Below are positions 1-13,936 of a stretch of DNA of 64,000 nt, piece by piece. The stretch is from Enchytraeus crypticus (Eukaryota; Annelida; Clitellata; Enchytraeida; Enchytraeidae): NCBI GenBank assembly GCA_905160935.1, contig CAJHZI010000656.1:649001-713000 (forward strand). Direction: 5' to 3'. The position numbers and the translations under genes are program-made. The notes under the pieces were generated by a model that had not been told where the DNA came from, ran no database searches, and saw only the letters and a list, made by a program, of their open reading frames with translations. Numbering within the stretch: the stretch's first letter is position 1; the number at the start of each line of letters is the position of its first letter.

Positions 1-99
1 TCGAAATTTCCTTACTTTGATAATGAACTACGCAATTCAATTATTACGCCTTCATTAACGTTCCTGACATCATCCCTATATGAGAAAAGGACGTTAAAC

Positions 100-352
100 A
101 TTTATTATTATTATTATTCTCTCTTAGTGCACTGCCAAATGGCAGGTCCATGGTAAAAAACGCCTCCACTCTTCTCTGTCTTCCGCCTTCCTCTTCAATT
201 CCACATATGAGTGGGTCTTTAAATCATCTAACATACCTAATCTCGGCCTGCCCCTGCCTTTTTTCCCTTCCATGTCTACCTTCTATGACCTCTATTAATA
301 ACCTTCCCCTCTTAGAATGCGTCCTATCCAACCCTTCTTCCTATTCTTAATA
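100..352 (-). mobile_element. LINE-A 3' end (non-LTR retrotransposon, RT C-terminus)
   Basis: On the minus strand it reads [20 protein letters not shown] then [12 protein letters not shown] and PWTC, the basic C-terminal tail typical of non-LTR reverse transcriptase ORFs. It contains breaks and is 5'-truncated. It ends in CTGCC-ATTT-GGCAG, a short AG run and (AAT)n. It sits just beyond the last RAB3GAP2 exon in the window. Confidence 0.75.
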
Positions 353-399
353 CATTTATTATTATTATTAACAATTAATTTACTTAGTAGAATGAATAC

Positions 400-732
400 C
401 TCTTCGGCCAGCTTATCCAAGCCACGCCTATACAGCTCAGCTGTATGATGTTGTCTCAGTGAATCCACATCAACATCCAGGCTGCTGGTAGCTAGCCTCA
501 CAGCAGCTGTGGGCCAGCAGCTGTAGGCTCTCAGAGCAGCTGCTGACACGCCTGGGGGCAGCAGAGACTGGTGCTGGGGGGAGGAGGAGAGCGAGGGGGA
601 GGAAGAGAGAAACCTGACGGAGGGGCTGCTGGTGGCCACTGAGGGAGAGGAGGAGGAGGGTGGGGCTTTTTCTGGCGAAGTAGTATCACTGGTTAGAGAG
701 TGCACGGCATCGCTGATCAGGCGGCGTAAAAA
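400..732 (-). CDS. RAB3GAP2: RAB3GAP2 exon 32 (residues 1288-1398), last exon in window
   Basis: It starts [18 protein letters not shown], continues through a Ser- and Pro-rich insert of about 50 residues, and ends [20 protein letters not shown] then LAEE. The end matches the family's [25 protein letters not shown]. Acceptor TTTGTAG, donor GAG|GTATTC. The final coding exon or exons lie beyond the left edge. Confidence 0.93.
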
Positions 733-3700
733 CTACAAACAATAATATAACATCATCATCATCATCCCCCCTGAATCCCAGCCTAACCAGGGTCATAGAC
801 TGTCTCAAATCCTACATCATATCATCATCATTCAATCCCTATTTGAGACTTTTCCATTCGTTTAATTTTTGTAGCAATTATAAATTATTATTTTTATTTG
901 TAGCAATTTTTATAGCATTATAATTATTACAAACAATCATATAACAAATTCCAAAAATTTTATAACATAGAAGACACACCTGTAGTATAAAATTATATCG
1001 TAAATAGACACGACCTATTGTTATTGGTAATTAATATTTGAAAGATAAATAATTATGTTTACATATCCCAATACAAAGTTTGTGAAATTACAGTACATAC
1101 GATTCAATTGTGTGAAATAGGAAATTAAATGTACTGATTTAAGCAACATTTCAACCTAATACTACGGCCGTCACTGACATCGCTTTCGAGTAAGGAAACT
1201 GACGTTAACATTAGCTTTTTTTATAGCTTTTAATAAAACATAATATTTGTAAACCTCTTCTTATCATTTGACTAATTCTATTTTCCTATTATTAGATGCA
1301 TTTAAATAGTTTAATATAGATCAACCCCAGGAGTAGAGATATGCAATGTATTGTAAAGACTCCTATCAAAAACATTAAACTTCCAATTTACTAGTTTTAC
1401 TTACACGAAACATTTCACATAAAACCTTATACGAGAAATTTCGCACATAAATTTATTCGAGAGATTTCACATAGTTACACACTTATACGAGAAATTTAGC
1501 CTTATGCAAGACACTTAAATGCTAAACCTGTTTGCGTGAGTTGGCGATTGAATCATCCACAACTTTGTCAGCGAGAAGTGGGAGAGAGTGAAGAGGCTTA
1601 AAGAAGGCACTCGTTCCCTGAATAAACAAAAGCAATAACGCTTGCAAAAAACTCTTCCCTAAAGTAGCTACATTTTTAGGATATAAAAGCCAATATGGAA
1701 GCAGGTCATCTTTGGCATTAAATGCAGTCAACATTTTATTTCTTTTATAATAAACTGCATAATTTAATGATGATGATCATCATCATCATCCTCCTTGAAT
1801 ACCAGTTTAACCAGGATCATGATCACCTCTCATTAAAAAAAATTTATTTAACTAAAATAGTTACACAAAAATAATTAATTTAATAATTAATTACGTTAAT
1901 TTAATTATTAAAAATATATATTCTATAACAAAATGCGAAGAATTAGGTTTATACATCAGGCATCAAGCATCTTGTTTCTTCATTTGTGCAGACTTCACAT
2001 TAGTAAACATAAACTCTGTGCCTAGTCACCGTCTTAAAAACACAACCTACCACTAAGTGGCTGTGTTTATCTTTATCTCAATCAGTCTGTGAAGACTTTC
2101 ATACCAGACATATTCTGAGTCCTTAATTTTACATAAATATAACCTATCGAATATATGAAACTTATCACAAATATAACCTATATAACCCCGAAACAAAACC
2201 TTCCTGAGTTGTGCACACGACACTGAAGAACGTATCAACCCTTTACAACCCGTGTCGATAGACACGACAAAGCATAAACTCAGAAATCACCTCAGAAGCC
2301 ATATTTTTCCCCAACTATAGGCTACACAAGGTAAAGGTAAGGCACAGCCTTTTGTGATGGTATTGCCTTACTGATCTGTGGAGTGCTCTATATGGAGAGT
2401 GTAATTTGTAGAAGAAACTTGACATAAGTATAATACAAGAGCCTAAATTAGAAGATGAAACTTAATTATTAATAGGAAGTCGTGGAAGTAAGATATCCAT
2501 TAAATCCTTAAAATTTTATATTCTGTTAAAGCAAAAATACCCCACGGACCCGTCGTTAACATTTGCGATACTTTGCGTTAGTGAATTCGGCTGGAATTCC
2601 AATAACGAATACTATACGTCAATGTGTTTGATAATTATATGATGGAATAAACATTAACCACGTCTATCTATTGGCCTAAAATTTAGAAAAACTAAAACTA
2701 TAAACCGTTGTGAGCAACACCCAATCATTCACTATAAATTTCATCTTAATACTACATCATTATATGCCAATTATAACAGTTTATACGTTATGATCATTAC
2801 CTTCTGCAGATGAAAATCTTATACTACAATGAAAATTAAATGAAAACAAACACACTGATAATATTGCAAGTGGAGGTCTTTTACAGAAAGATACTAACAG
2901 TATCCATACGTAGCCGTAAACCCCCTCAAAATACAGTTACTAGATAAGACATTAACCGCCTACCTTGCGACCAAACATAGTCATGGGTTTGACAGACTTC
3001 ATGTGGAAGTGTAGAACAGCCTGCAGCACGACACACAGCGACAGATGATGCTGAACCAGTTCTACGTTGGCCTCCCGCTGCTCGACGGCTAGCTCTACGA
3101 GAGGCGTGGGTCCCTGCACGGCCTGCCAGGCGTCCTCGATACCGAACAGCGGTAGCTCGTGACTGTCTGCAGTGGCCTACAATCAAATTAATTAAATTAA
3201 TCAGCTCAACATTAACCTAATAATAATGATAATAATAATAATAATAATAATAATAATAGTAACAACAATTAGAGTGCTACAGTCATCGATGACAACATCG
3301 AGCACTAATGAGACAAAATCAAGCCGGCGAGCAAAAGGAATGTCCAAAAAATGGTGCGAATTCCAAAATCTAGAAAATCAGTCCTATAGATGGTCCAGTG
3401 CTGAACACTGAGAGTAACAGAGTTGTGGGTCTCAGCATATGCCATCAGGAATGATAGAACTCTTCAGTGTAGTGAACTGGTGCACTTCAAAGCTCTCTAC
3501 TGCGACTGCAATCAATTGGTCAGTATATCAATGAATTTAATTAAAATCAATAAAATCATTTCAATCATCTCGACATCGCCACTGGCTGGAGTCAGTGGCG
3601 ATGTCGAGATGATTGAAATGATTTTATTGGATGACGAGACTTTAAAAGAGAGGATGCAAAGGTCAGTTAGATTTTTATGCACAGATATATCAGGTTGTAA

Positions 3701-4429
3701 CATTAGTTTGTCCCGCAGTTTTGCTGCAGCTTCTTCTCGAGGGAGAAATTGCAACACTAAAAAGTAATTTTGGGATTGATTCTAAACTGTACAAGGGTTA
3801 ACGACCCTATCGTCGGATTACGGTCGAATAACTACGATCTTTGCGCAATATAATACAATCTCTGTGCAATTTAAACAATCTCTGTGCAATATAATACAAT
3901 CTCTATGCAATATAGCTCAATTTGAGTATCGGATTCCATATCAGTACAGCAATTCTAGCGACCAGAAGAAAGTCGCTTTAAAGTCTTATATTCATTACGT
4001 TAAAGAAACAGTAGGCTAACATATATAAGTGATATATAACAAAAGTAACAGAAGAAATATGAAGTAAAAGAAGAAATTTTTACACACCTGTACTATGATG
4101 TCCAGGAGACTGACACAGTGACCCAGAAACTTGCCAAGTGACACGTCACTAAATCCCACCTCCTGTAATAAATTGTAGCATTAAATACATTAAACTAACA
4201 GATTGCTTAGACTAGGCCTTACATGTAGCTACAAAAAAACATATATTTCCGCAGTCATCTAATTTTCTCAAGAAATTCTCTTTACATCACAGAACAATTG
4301 ACAGAGATTACTTACTACATCATAACTAAATCCAATTATCACAAAACAATATCATAGCAATCGCTACACCGGAAACTGGAAAAGTAAAATAATGGAAGAG
4401 TAGAAATAGATACAGGCTCGAAATAGTAC

Positions 4430-4501
<72 letters not shown>

Positions 4502-7500
4502 ATACTATATATAGACTACAACTAACAACCAAGTTACAAAATTCAAGAAAGCAATGAGAACTTTCAGCATGAATTCCATTCAAAGCCGAATTTATTACAA
4601 GTACTGTGCACAAGAAGTTAATCATTTTGAATACATTACAACAATATAACCAACCTTTCTGCAGAGTCGATCCTTCGGACATTTTCCAACCTTAAACCAG
4701 AAAACAATATAATAGATCTAGATGCTCTTTTCAGTGTCTCACAATAAATTTGTTCGATATAAGCAGTCTACAAAACAGAACTGATGCAAATTTAAACCAA
4801 TTAACGACATTTACCTGATCTCTCTAGTATTCTGTCAAATGGCATGTCCAAGATACATTTTCTTCCTTATCAGCTTTTCATCGATTAACGAGTTAATCCC
4901 TTAAAAAAAACTAAGTCTTATCGACACCTTAATGTAGCCTATAGCTACCTTAGGGTGTGGATCTGATCTAATTATAACTACTAATTTCTCCAACGTCAAA
5001 ATAGCAGGAAAAATAGTGTCAATGAAAACGATGCAGTAGGAAAAACAACAGGACAAAAAGTTAATTTGCGCAGAGGTAAAATATTACTTATTACCAATTT
5101 TGTCAGCTAGGCTTAAGGCTTTAAAGAGGATCGTAGTATAAAGTTTTTCTAAATCATATAGTTGATTTTCAGTTCAGATATTATATGTCAACTTGTGAAT
5201 CGCTGTACAAAGCGCAAGACCCTGCTGGATTGATTAAATAACAAGCTGATTAAATATAACAAAACTCTCCTTCGTGTTCACCAAAGTGGCAGGTCCAAGG
5301 TATATTACTAATTAAATTCTGCTATCACTCTCCTAAAAAATCACTCCATCGATCGATTAACGATGCCATATCGACAGTAACCTTAATGTAGCCTATAGCC
5401 TAGGAATAAAGGCTTCTGAGGTGATTTCCCTTACCTTCCTTAGTTCTATCTCAGTCTCCTCTTGCGATATGTGCAATTTTAGGTTGGCCTAAGCCTCAGT
5501 AAACCGGAAAAAAATAATAATTCAAATTACAGATTTAAACAAATGAAAGCGAAACATCTATGCACCAGCTAAATCATAAAGATATAAATAACAGAAATCT
5601 TCAACCTTTTCTACAAGTAGAGCAGCTGATGATAATCTCTTCACTAGAAACATTTGCCACATCATCGTTGCCAAGCCTGCAAAATTAAACACTATCATTG
5701 AAACCAAATCTAAAACGGAATTCAACTGTATCTGAGATGAAACTTAAATCTAAACTCAATTTTACCCTCTCCAGGCGAAGAAATTTCTATGACACGAGAA
5801 ACAAGAATTCAAATTGTATGCCTGCAGAACTAAATTGAAAGTCTTAACCACTCTGCTACAAAACTGAGCTGTGTGGTGTATGAATTTCTTACGTGTATGG
5901 TGCATAACACCCTATCCAAGTCTAAACAAACTGAGCACGAACCCTATAAAAAACAATAAAACATTTGAGTCTGAGCTCAAATTAATTATTATTTAACAAG
6001 TGATGAACAATAGCATACAGAGATGCCATGCTTGGCATGGAACGGTATAAAAACTAATCATATTAAAGAATTGTTCATTCAAATAACTATATTAGGACGA
6101 GAAGCTTACCATGTTGTAAGATGGCATTTTGCACGCACTTCAGATAAGCAATGGCTTGTTCTAGAGGGTATATGGCCTCGGGATCTCGGTTCCAAATGAC
6201 CATGAACTCCCAGGCACAGTTAGACAGTAGAACATCTGAATCAAGTGTGTGTGGCAGACGCCATTGTATTTCCTGTAGCTGAGCTGTTATGAAAGTTACA
6301 AGTAAACATACAAATGATACTTAATAGGTATCAAAACAACTGATATTATATTCGACATTTTTCACTTTAAATTCTACTTCAAAAGTTAGCTTCAAACTTA
6401 AATTAGATTAATGCATCGCAGTAGTTTCAAAATTTTTATTACATGTATTATATCATAAAAACTAGGGCTATTGCAATATTCTTATAGAAACAATAATTGC
6501 AATCAGTAAGTCAATCAATAAGCAAAATGATCAAAAAAATACACACTTAAATAATATAAGATAATTTAAACAAATTTAATAAGGCAATAGTTATCAATTT
6601 TTTAAATTTTCTGTTTCTATCTCTGTCTCTTAGTGCACTGTCCACTGGCAGGTCCATAGCATATAACGCCTCCATTCTTCTCTGTCTTCCGTTTTCCTCT
6701 TCATGTCCACATATGAGTGGATCTTTAAATCATCTACCATTCCTAAACTCGGCCTGTCAGTGATTCTATATTACAGTTAAAAATCTATAATTAGCCAATA
6801 ATTTCATTCTTTACATAAAATTTTAGGAGCAAATGAGAAATTTACTAAGTTAATGTTACACAATCAAACAAGTGATCAGTACACACAGGTCATAGGTCTA
6901 TACGAAGGAATGCGACGGATAATAATAATAATATTAAAGGTTTAACGTCCGTTTCCTCATCTATGGATGATGTCAGGGACGTCCCCACAGCACACATCAA
7001 TTCACGCAAACCAATCTGCAAAACGAAATGTGCTGAGGAAAAGTAAGATCCTACACGAAAGCCAGTCTGATGATCAAAAATGGTCAGGGTAGATTGATTG
7101 TGCCTACGATGGGAAAAGGTAAGTATTAAGCTTACTAAAGAAATTTGAAAGAGAAAAACAAGAGCGACGATTAGCAAGTACAGAGTTCCAGCTTGTGGGA
7201 TACGTACCAATAATGGGATTGCAGGATATGGACATAGAGCGAGTTCTCATCTGAGCGAGACGACTTAACTTAGTGTTCTTGAGATTAGCCGACACCTGAG
7301 CGGCAGCAGCAGCAGCAGCCTGCACGTCCTCCTCTCTCTGACACAGCATGCAGGGAGGCACACCATTCCCGCTCATCCACTTACCTACAAACTCCGGGAT
7401 CATTCCTGAACAAACAAATACAACACAACAAATAGTATCATAATAATAACAACAATTACAGTTCTACAATCATCAATGACAACATCGAGCGCTACTGAGA

Positions 7501-10500
7501 CAAAAGCCGGCCAGCAAAAAGTAGGTCCAAAAAATGGTGCAAAACTGAATTTATACACCTCAGATAAAATACACACAGATAACAACAAGACAGAACAACA
7601 CAAAAAAAGAAGTTGTTACATAGAGCAGTAGAACCACATAACATACAACATACAGTAGATAACCTATAACAGATAAAATACAACATAGCTGAAATACAAC
7701 ATAGATAACAGAAGGACAAGAGATAGCAGAACAACAACAATGTTATATAGAGGTACATAGCAACAGAACAACATAAATAACATACAACAAAACTACAACT
7801 GAAGCTGTAACCGGTACAACTTTTTTTCTTATTTCCGAAAGAGTGGCGTCAGTCAAGTTACCATTTCTATGGAAGCAGAAAGGAAAGGAGGAAAGTTTTC
7901 GCAGATTGCACATAGCCACATTGAATGAAAAATTTGAAATTTAAAAGTAAGTGACAGTGTGAAATTACTAAAAACATCAGTTTTGGTAACGATGGGTGGC
8001 GGCTTCCCTTTAACAGCCCACGCAATTAATAATTGACACCAGTGCTTCCAGGAATTTATTTATGACTCGAGTGCCAAAAAGAACGTCTTTTGTTCCACAT
8101 GTCAAAGTAGTCCATTCTTCTTTTTCTGTCCTATTTATTCTTACTCTTCCTTTATTCTATGTTACTACGAAACAACATAATATTTCTATCTACCATCTGC
8201 AGAAATAGTTTCCATGCTCAAATTGCATATATCTATACATCTTCTGTCAACCAATACAGAATTTACAATGGAGATTAGATAAATATGAGGAAGGACTGCC
8301 ATTAAATTGTAATATTTTCACATGAATTTTATACAGTTGATAAATGTATAAAGATATAGGAGGAAGAGTTGGATATAACACATTCGAGTGGGAAAAGCCT
8401 ATTAAAGCCTACTAAAAAAAGCCTTTCCATTCTGCCTTTTATGAAGGCAGAATGGAAAGGCAATGGAATGGAAATGGAAAGAAATAGAGGCAGAGGAAGG
8501 TCAAGATTAGGAATGTTAGATGAGTTAAATATCCACTTATATGTGGACATGAAGAGCAAAGTGGAAGACAGAGAAGAGTGGAGGCGTTATATACCCTGGA
8601 CCTGCCAATAGGCAGTGCACTAAGAGAGAGAGATACTTTTGTAAACTAGATACAGACCTTTCCCACCATCCAGCACACGTTTGAGGTTGACTAGGATGGG
8701 CTCTGGCTCCCAGGTGATGCTCGCCCTAGTGCTGATGCTGAACCCCTGGGGTCTCATCTGTAGCAGACACTGTAGCACCAGCAAGTCTACACAACAACAA
8801 CAACAGGAATAATGATATAAAAAAGTAAAGCAAAGTTAAGGTTAACGTCAGTTTCCTCACTCGAAAGCGATGTCAGTGACGGGCGAGCCCAGGATTTGAA
8901 CCTACACATACTGGTCCGCGGTCGAGTATCTTACCGAAGTCGAGGTTTCTGTATATCTAGAATAATAACAATAATAATGATAGTAGTAGTGGTAGCAGTA
9001 ATAATCATAACGATTACGATTATGATATTAATAATATTAATGATAATAATGATAATAATAATATTAATAATTATTATTATTATTTTTTTTAATGCCCTGG
9101 GCTGTAAAGGGCCCTGGGCTAAAAAATAAGATAAAAGAGACTTTTTATTTAATTAAAAGTTTTTAAAAATAGCGATTAAAATAATTCCTCTGCACTCTGG
9201 GAAGCCGCTTTAGCCAAAGTGCCACTGAAGCAGACTGCATTGAATCGCTGGAGAGCAATAGACAGTCGCTGCATATTATTATTATTATATTAATAATAAT
9301 AATACTAAAAATAATAATAATTCTGTACTGAAAATTTCTTATCTGACCCCACTCCTATTCACAAAACTATAACTTTCACGTTATTAAAGATATTCAAATA
9401 AAATTTCTCTATGTTTCGTAGAATTGGCTGCTGGTCGAGTGCTGTAAATTTCAAGAACATCGGTCCACTTCTTACGACTTTATTGTTAAAACAATTTGGG
9501 GTATCAGTAATAAAAAACACCGTGTACTTTTCTTTGGTCGCATGTTTGCGTTGAATATGTTACGCTGATTTTACCCGAGTAGTGTTCAGGTAGCTAGAGA
9601 AAATTTTACTACTATTGAGTTTGCTGAAATTGATGCGCAGTGTGTAGGGACGTGAATTAAAAATATCTTCCATTCTTCTTAAAGATTAGACAAAGAATGG
9701 AGAGAAGTGTCATAAAAGGCGACAAAGCACTAAGAAACAAAACAACATCAGAAAGGGCATTCGGTTGGTGAGCTTCTATGCTCCAGAAATTGCTACAAAA
9801 TTTTCTAAAAAGAATGGAATTGTTTCTTCGCGTATCCCGACCCCAGCTAAAACTTGGATTCAAGGGAAGAGGATGATGATGATTGGTCGTATTGTTACAC
9901 ACATAACAACTGCATGTGTTTACAAAGTTTACTTTCTTAGTTGCTGTTTGTGTTCTTTTCGTTATTTCCTCTTTTATTCTCCATGGTTATTAGTAACTGT
10001 AGCCGTTTGATTGGTGTAATTCTATAATAATAGTAATTATTATTATTATTATTACTACTATTATTATTATTGTCATCGTCATCATTTACGACAATGTATT
10101 AGCTTATATTAAGTGCATAAGAGTACAGTACCTTCAAGTTGCCGGATCAGAAGATCCCAACTCTCTCTATCTAACGTTATAGACTCCCAGCCAATCAATT
10201 CATCATCGCAATCATCTTCGTTTGTAGTATCCATCGTAATTCCACCTTCGCCTTGTTCATTTACAGTTTCGTCATTCTTTGCATTCTTCTTGACCTTCTA
10301 AATTACAATCAATTGATTATTACTATTGATATTACCAAAATAAAACTATAGCATCATTAGAATGTAGTCAGAGATTAAAAACTAAAGTTATAGTTGCATT
10401 TTAGTTAAGCTACTATTTTACTTTACGTCATTACAGAGAAAAGGTGAATTAGATTTCAATTTTCACTATCAAAATTACCAAATTCTAATATCACAAATAT

Positions 10501-13500
10501 AAACACACAAATCCATAATTATGAAATATTTAAGACTAAAATATTAACAATATTTCCTATCACAAGCTACCACAAAACAAGATATACAACAGGATTCACA
10601 ACATCACTCAAGCCATGAGTATTTAACTTTCCCTCTACATAGTAATACGGGTAAGATGAAGCAGACGATGGAACTATAGCATTACAATACAATACAATAC
10701 AATACTATATGATTTACTATATTTAATATATACTATATTTAAGTCACAAGCGGCAAAGACAATTGCGCTCAGCCGCGTGTACACCATATTAACATCGTCA
10801 TCGTCATATTCCCTGGAATCCCAGTTTAACTGGGATCGAGATTACAAAATTTTGTAGCAATTTCTGAAGTTTAGGCGCTCACCAACCTAATGCCGTTTTT
10901 GAGGTGGGTTGTGGATTTGAGTGCTATGCCGCCATTTACAAAACATGCAATCCACGGTTGGTCTATTCTTCCGTAAACTGAACACAACACGGGCATGGTG
11001 TGCACCATCATAACGCACATATAAAATAAATCAATGAAAAAATCAACAAGTGGGTGTAAAAAATGCAATCGAGTCACACACACCTTTGCTTGCTTTCTGC
11101 AGGCAATGCTACGTCCCACTAGAGCCATCATAAGAGCAGAACAGATGTTGTTTGTAGCGGCGCATGCCTCACGGTAAGACAACCACAACTTCAGTTCCTT
11201 CTCACCAGATGAAATATCGGTCTCTACTGCGCTGCGTTCTATACAAATCAACAGCAATAACAGTAACAACATCACACGAGAATACATACATTGAAACAGT
11301 ACCGGTAGAGATATTATAAAGTCGTAAAACTAAGTTCAACATTTATCTTTGTACAACAACAAACTAGAAAATTTCTAGCAGTTGCTGGAGCCTAGGCGCT
11401 CATCAACCGAATGCCCTTTCCGATACAGTTAAGGATCTCAGTGCTTTGTCACCTTTTACGACATATACAGTCAACGGTTGGTCTATTCTTAAGCACCCCG
11501 GATGCAACACGGGTAAAACCAATCTCAAACACATGGTCTCAAAAATTATAAATTATAATAATTGTATCAACATAATTACATCAATCTAAGCAGTTGTGTA
11601 GAATTCATAAAACTCAAGAATTAGCATCCAAAAAGGGGCTTCTTAAATTAGCTATCAGACATCATCATCGTTGTCATCATCTTCCCTTGAATCCATGGTT
11701 AACTAGGGTCAGGATACGAAAAGACCTTCTCCAATCCTCTGTCCCGCACCATATCATCAGCCAATCCCCTGTTTCATTTTCAAGTTCTTCTTAATCACAG
11801 CATCCCTCGTCAGTTGTGGTCTATTTCTCTCTAGCTTAACATCCAGCTCCTTCCTCCAAACTCTCCTTACTACATCCTCATCTGCCTTTCTCACAAAAAG
11901 CCCACACCATCTCAATCCCGCCAGAGTCAACCTTTCCCTAATCCCCACAAAACTCTAATTCATCGTCACACATTCAATTTCCGGGCTATCCTTCCTAGTT
12001 ATTAAATTAGCAATCAGTATTTTTTAAAATAGGTATACATAATAGCTACTGCAGTTTATCGCAGGCGTAATCTTATGTTGGCTTTAACTTTAATTTCAAT
12101 CACTGAAGAAAGAGAAAAAATTAATAGTCTTAATTGACACAGAATAGCCATCTTATAAACAAGTAAATTACTCACTGTACAGCTTCTCTAAGTCTTTAAC
12201 GAGTGACTGGAGAGAAAAGATAGCACTAAATGTTTTTCTCTCCTCACTCAGCCACAAGTGCAGCAGCAGGCCCTTCAAATATCATAATAAAACATCATCA
12301 TCATCATCATCATCCCTTAAATCCCAGTTTAACCAGGGACAGGATACGAATAGACTTTCTCCAGTCCACTCTGTCCTACACCGTATCATCAGTCAATTCC
12401 CTATTTTTCATGTCCTTCTAATCTCATAATAAAACAATATCAGAAATTATCGTTTATAATATATGCGGAAATTCAAAATATTGCAAATATTGACACAGAA
12501 TAGGCATATTATACAAGGCTTTATTTAAATGCATTTACCAACATTGCTTGTATGGATTTAACTGAACTTTACTTAGTTAAATATTTTGTTAACTTTCGTG
12601 AAATAAACAAGTGACTAAATACCAAAAACTCTAACCCAGCCTATCAAAAACACATTTGAGTATGATATACCAAGATGCATCAACTAGAATAACAATACGG
12701 TCAGTGTTACTACAATGCTCATATTTAGATTCACGAGTTAAAAAAAGTAATACAGTTTAGTGTTTGCTCTATATTTTCCGAAACAAGTGGATAAGTACTC
12801 AGCCAAACAAAATGTCACGGAAGTTATTATAATAAGCTGTTTCGTGTCAAAGTCACATAGAAGTTTGTCAGATGCGTACCATGAGATCTTCTGCTGGTAT
12901 ACGACACTCTTGAAGAAGTTCTACAAACTTCTTTGAGTGATTCACGTTTGTCATATTTTCCGTGAATTCAATGTTCTCATTACACTGGCGTTCAATCTTG
13001 CCGTGTACAGTCAGTTCAGTGTCAAAGATGAACTTCGCTGGAAAATTGAACACACAAAAAATTGAATAAAGATACAGGTAAAGTCTAACGAAAGTTTCTG
13101 AATCCCAAGGGAACTGTAAGAGACGAAAAACTTTAAAAAGTTTAGCCTGTGTTCTCAAATCAAGAATGTTATTAGAACGTTTGTCTTCAACGTTATAAAA
13201 GGAAAAACGTTAAATTTCAAGGTGAGGCACAGATGAAAAATACTGTAAATATGTTCATTGTGCTCAAGGGGGTTAGTAGTAAATTAAATGATAAAATAAA
13301 ACAATAAGCAGACTAAATAAAATGTGAAACATGTTTTACAAATTCAAGCAGTCCTTTAAAGTTCTAAACGGTCGTATAAACTTCAAACATGTACTAGAAC
13401 AGGCTTAATTTTAAATGTTTGTGAAAACAGTGAGCTAAGAATTTTTTAAGAAAAATGAATCGAAAACATATCTGAGTGAAGTTCAGGTCTTCAGGATAGC

Positions 13501-13653
13501 TTTCAAAAACAACTATACAACAAAATCTCCTTGGAGAAGATTGGCACGAGAATTGAAGTTATATTCAATTATTAGTTATAATTAACAGATTTAATATTTA
13601 ACAAATTTATTAATTATAAAATAACTTATATATGTATAAAAGTCTATATATAC

Positions 13654-13691
<38 letters not shown>

Positions 13692-13713
13692 CTATATATA
13701 TAATATTATATAG

Positions 13714-13744
<31 letters not shown>

Positions 13745-13890
13745 TATATATATATAATTCCTGACTGGAGCCAGTGGCGATGTCGATAAGGTATGCGACC
13801 GGGGATCAGTATGTGTGGGGTTCAAATCCTGGGCTCGCCCGTCACCTTCGCTTTCGAGTGAGAAAACTGACGTTAACATTAGCTTTTTTA

Positions 13891-13936
<46 letters not shown>

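Noticed and set aside
295..390. Extension of RAB3GAP2 exon 32 into LINE-A sequence (frame stays open to 295)
   Set aside because: The family homology stops at LAEE and a good GAG|GTATTC donor follows. The rest reads (AAT)n and LINE-A.
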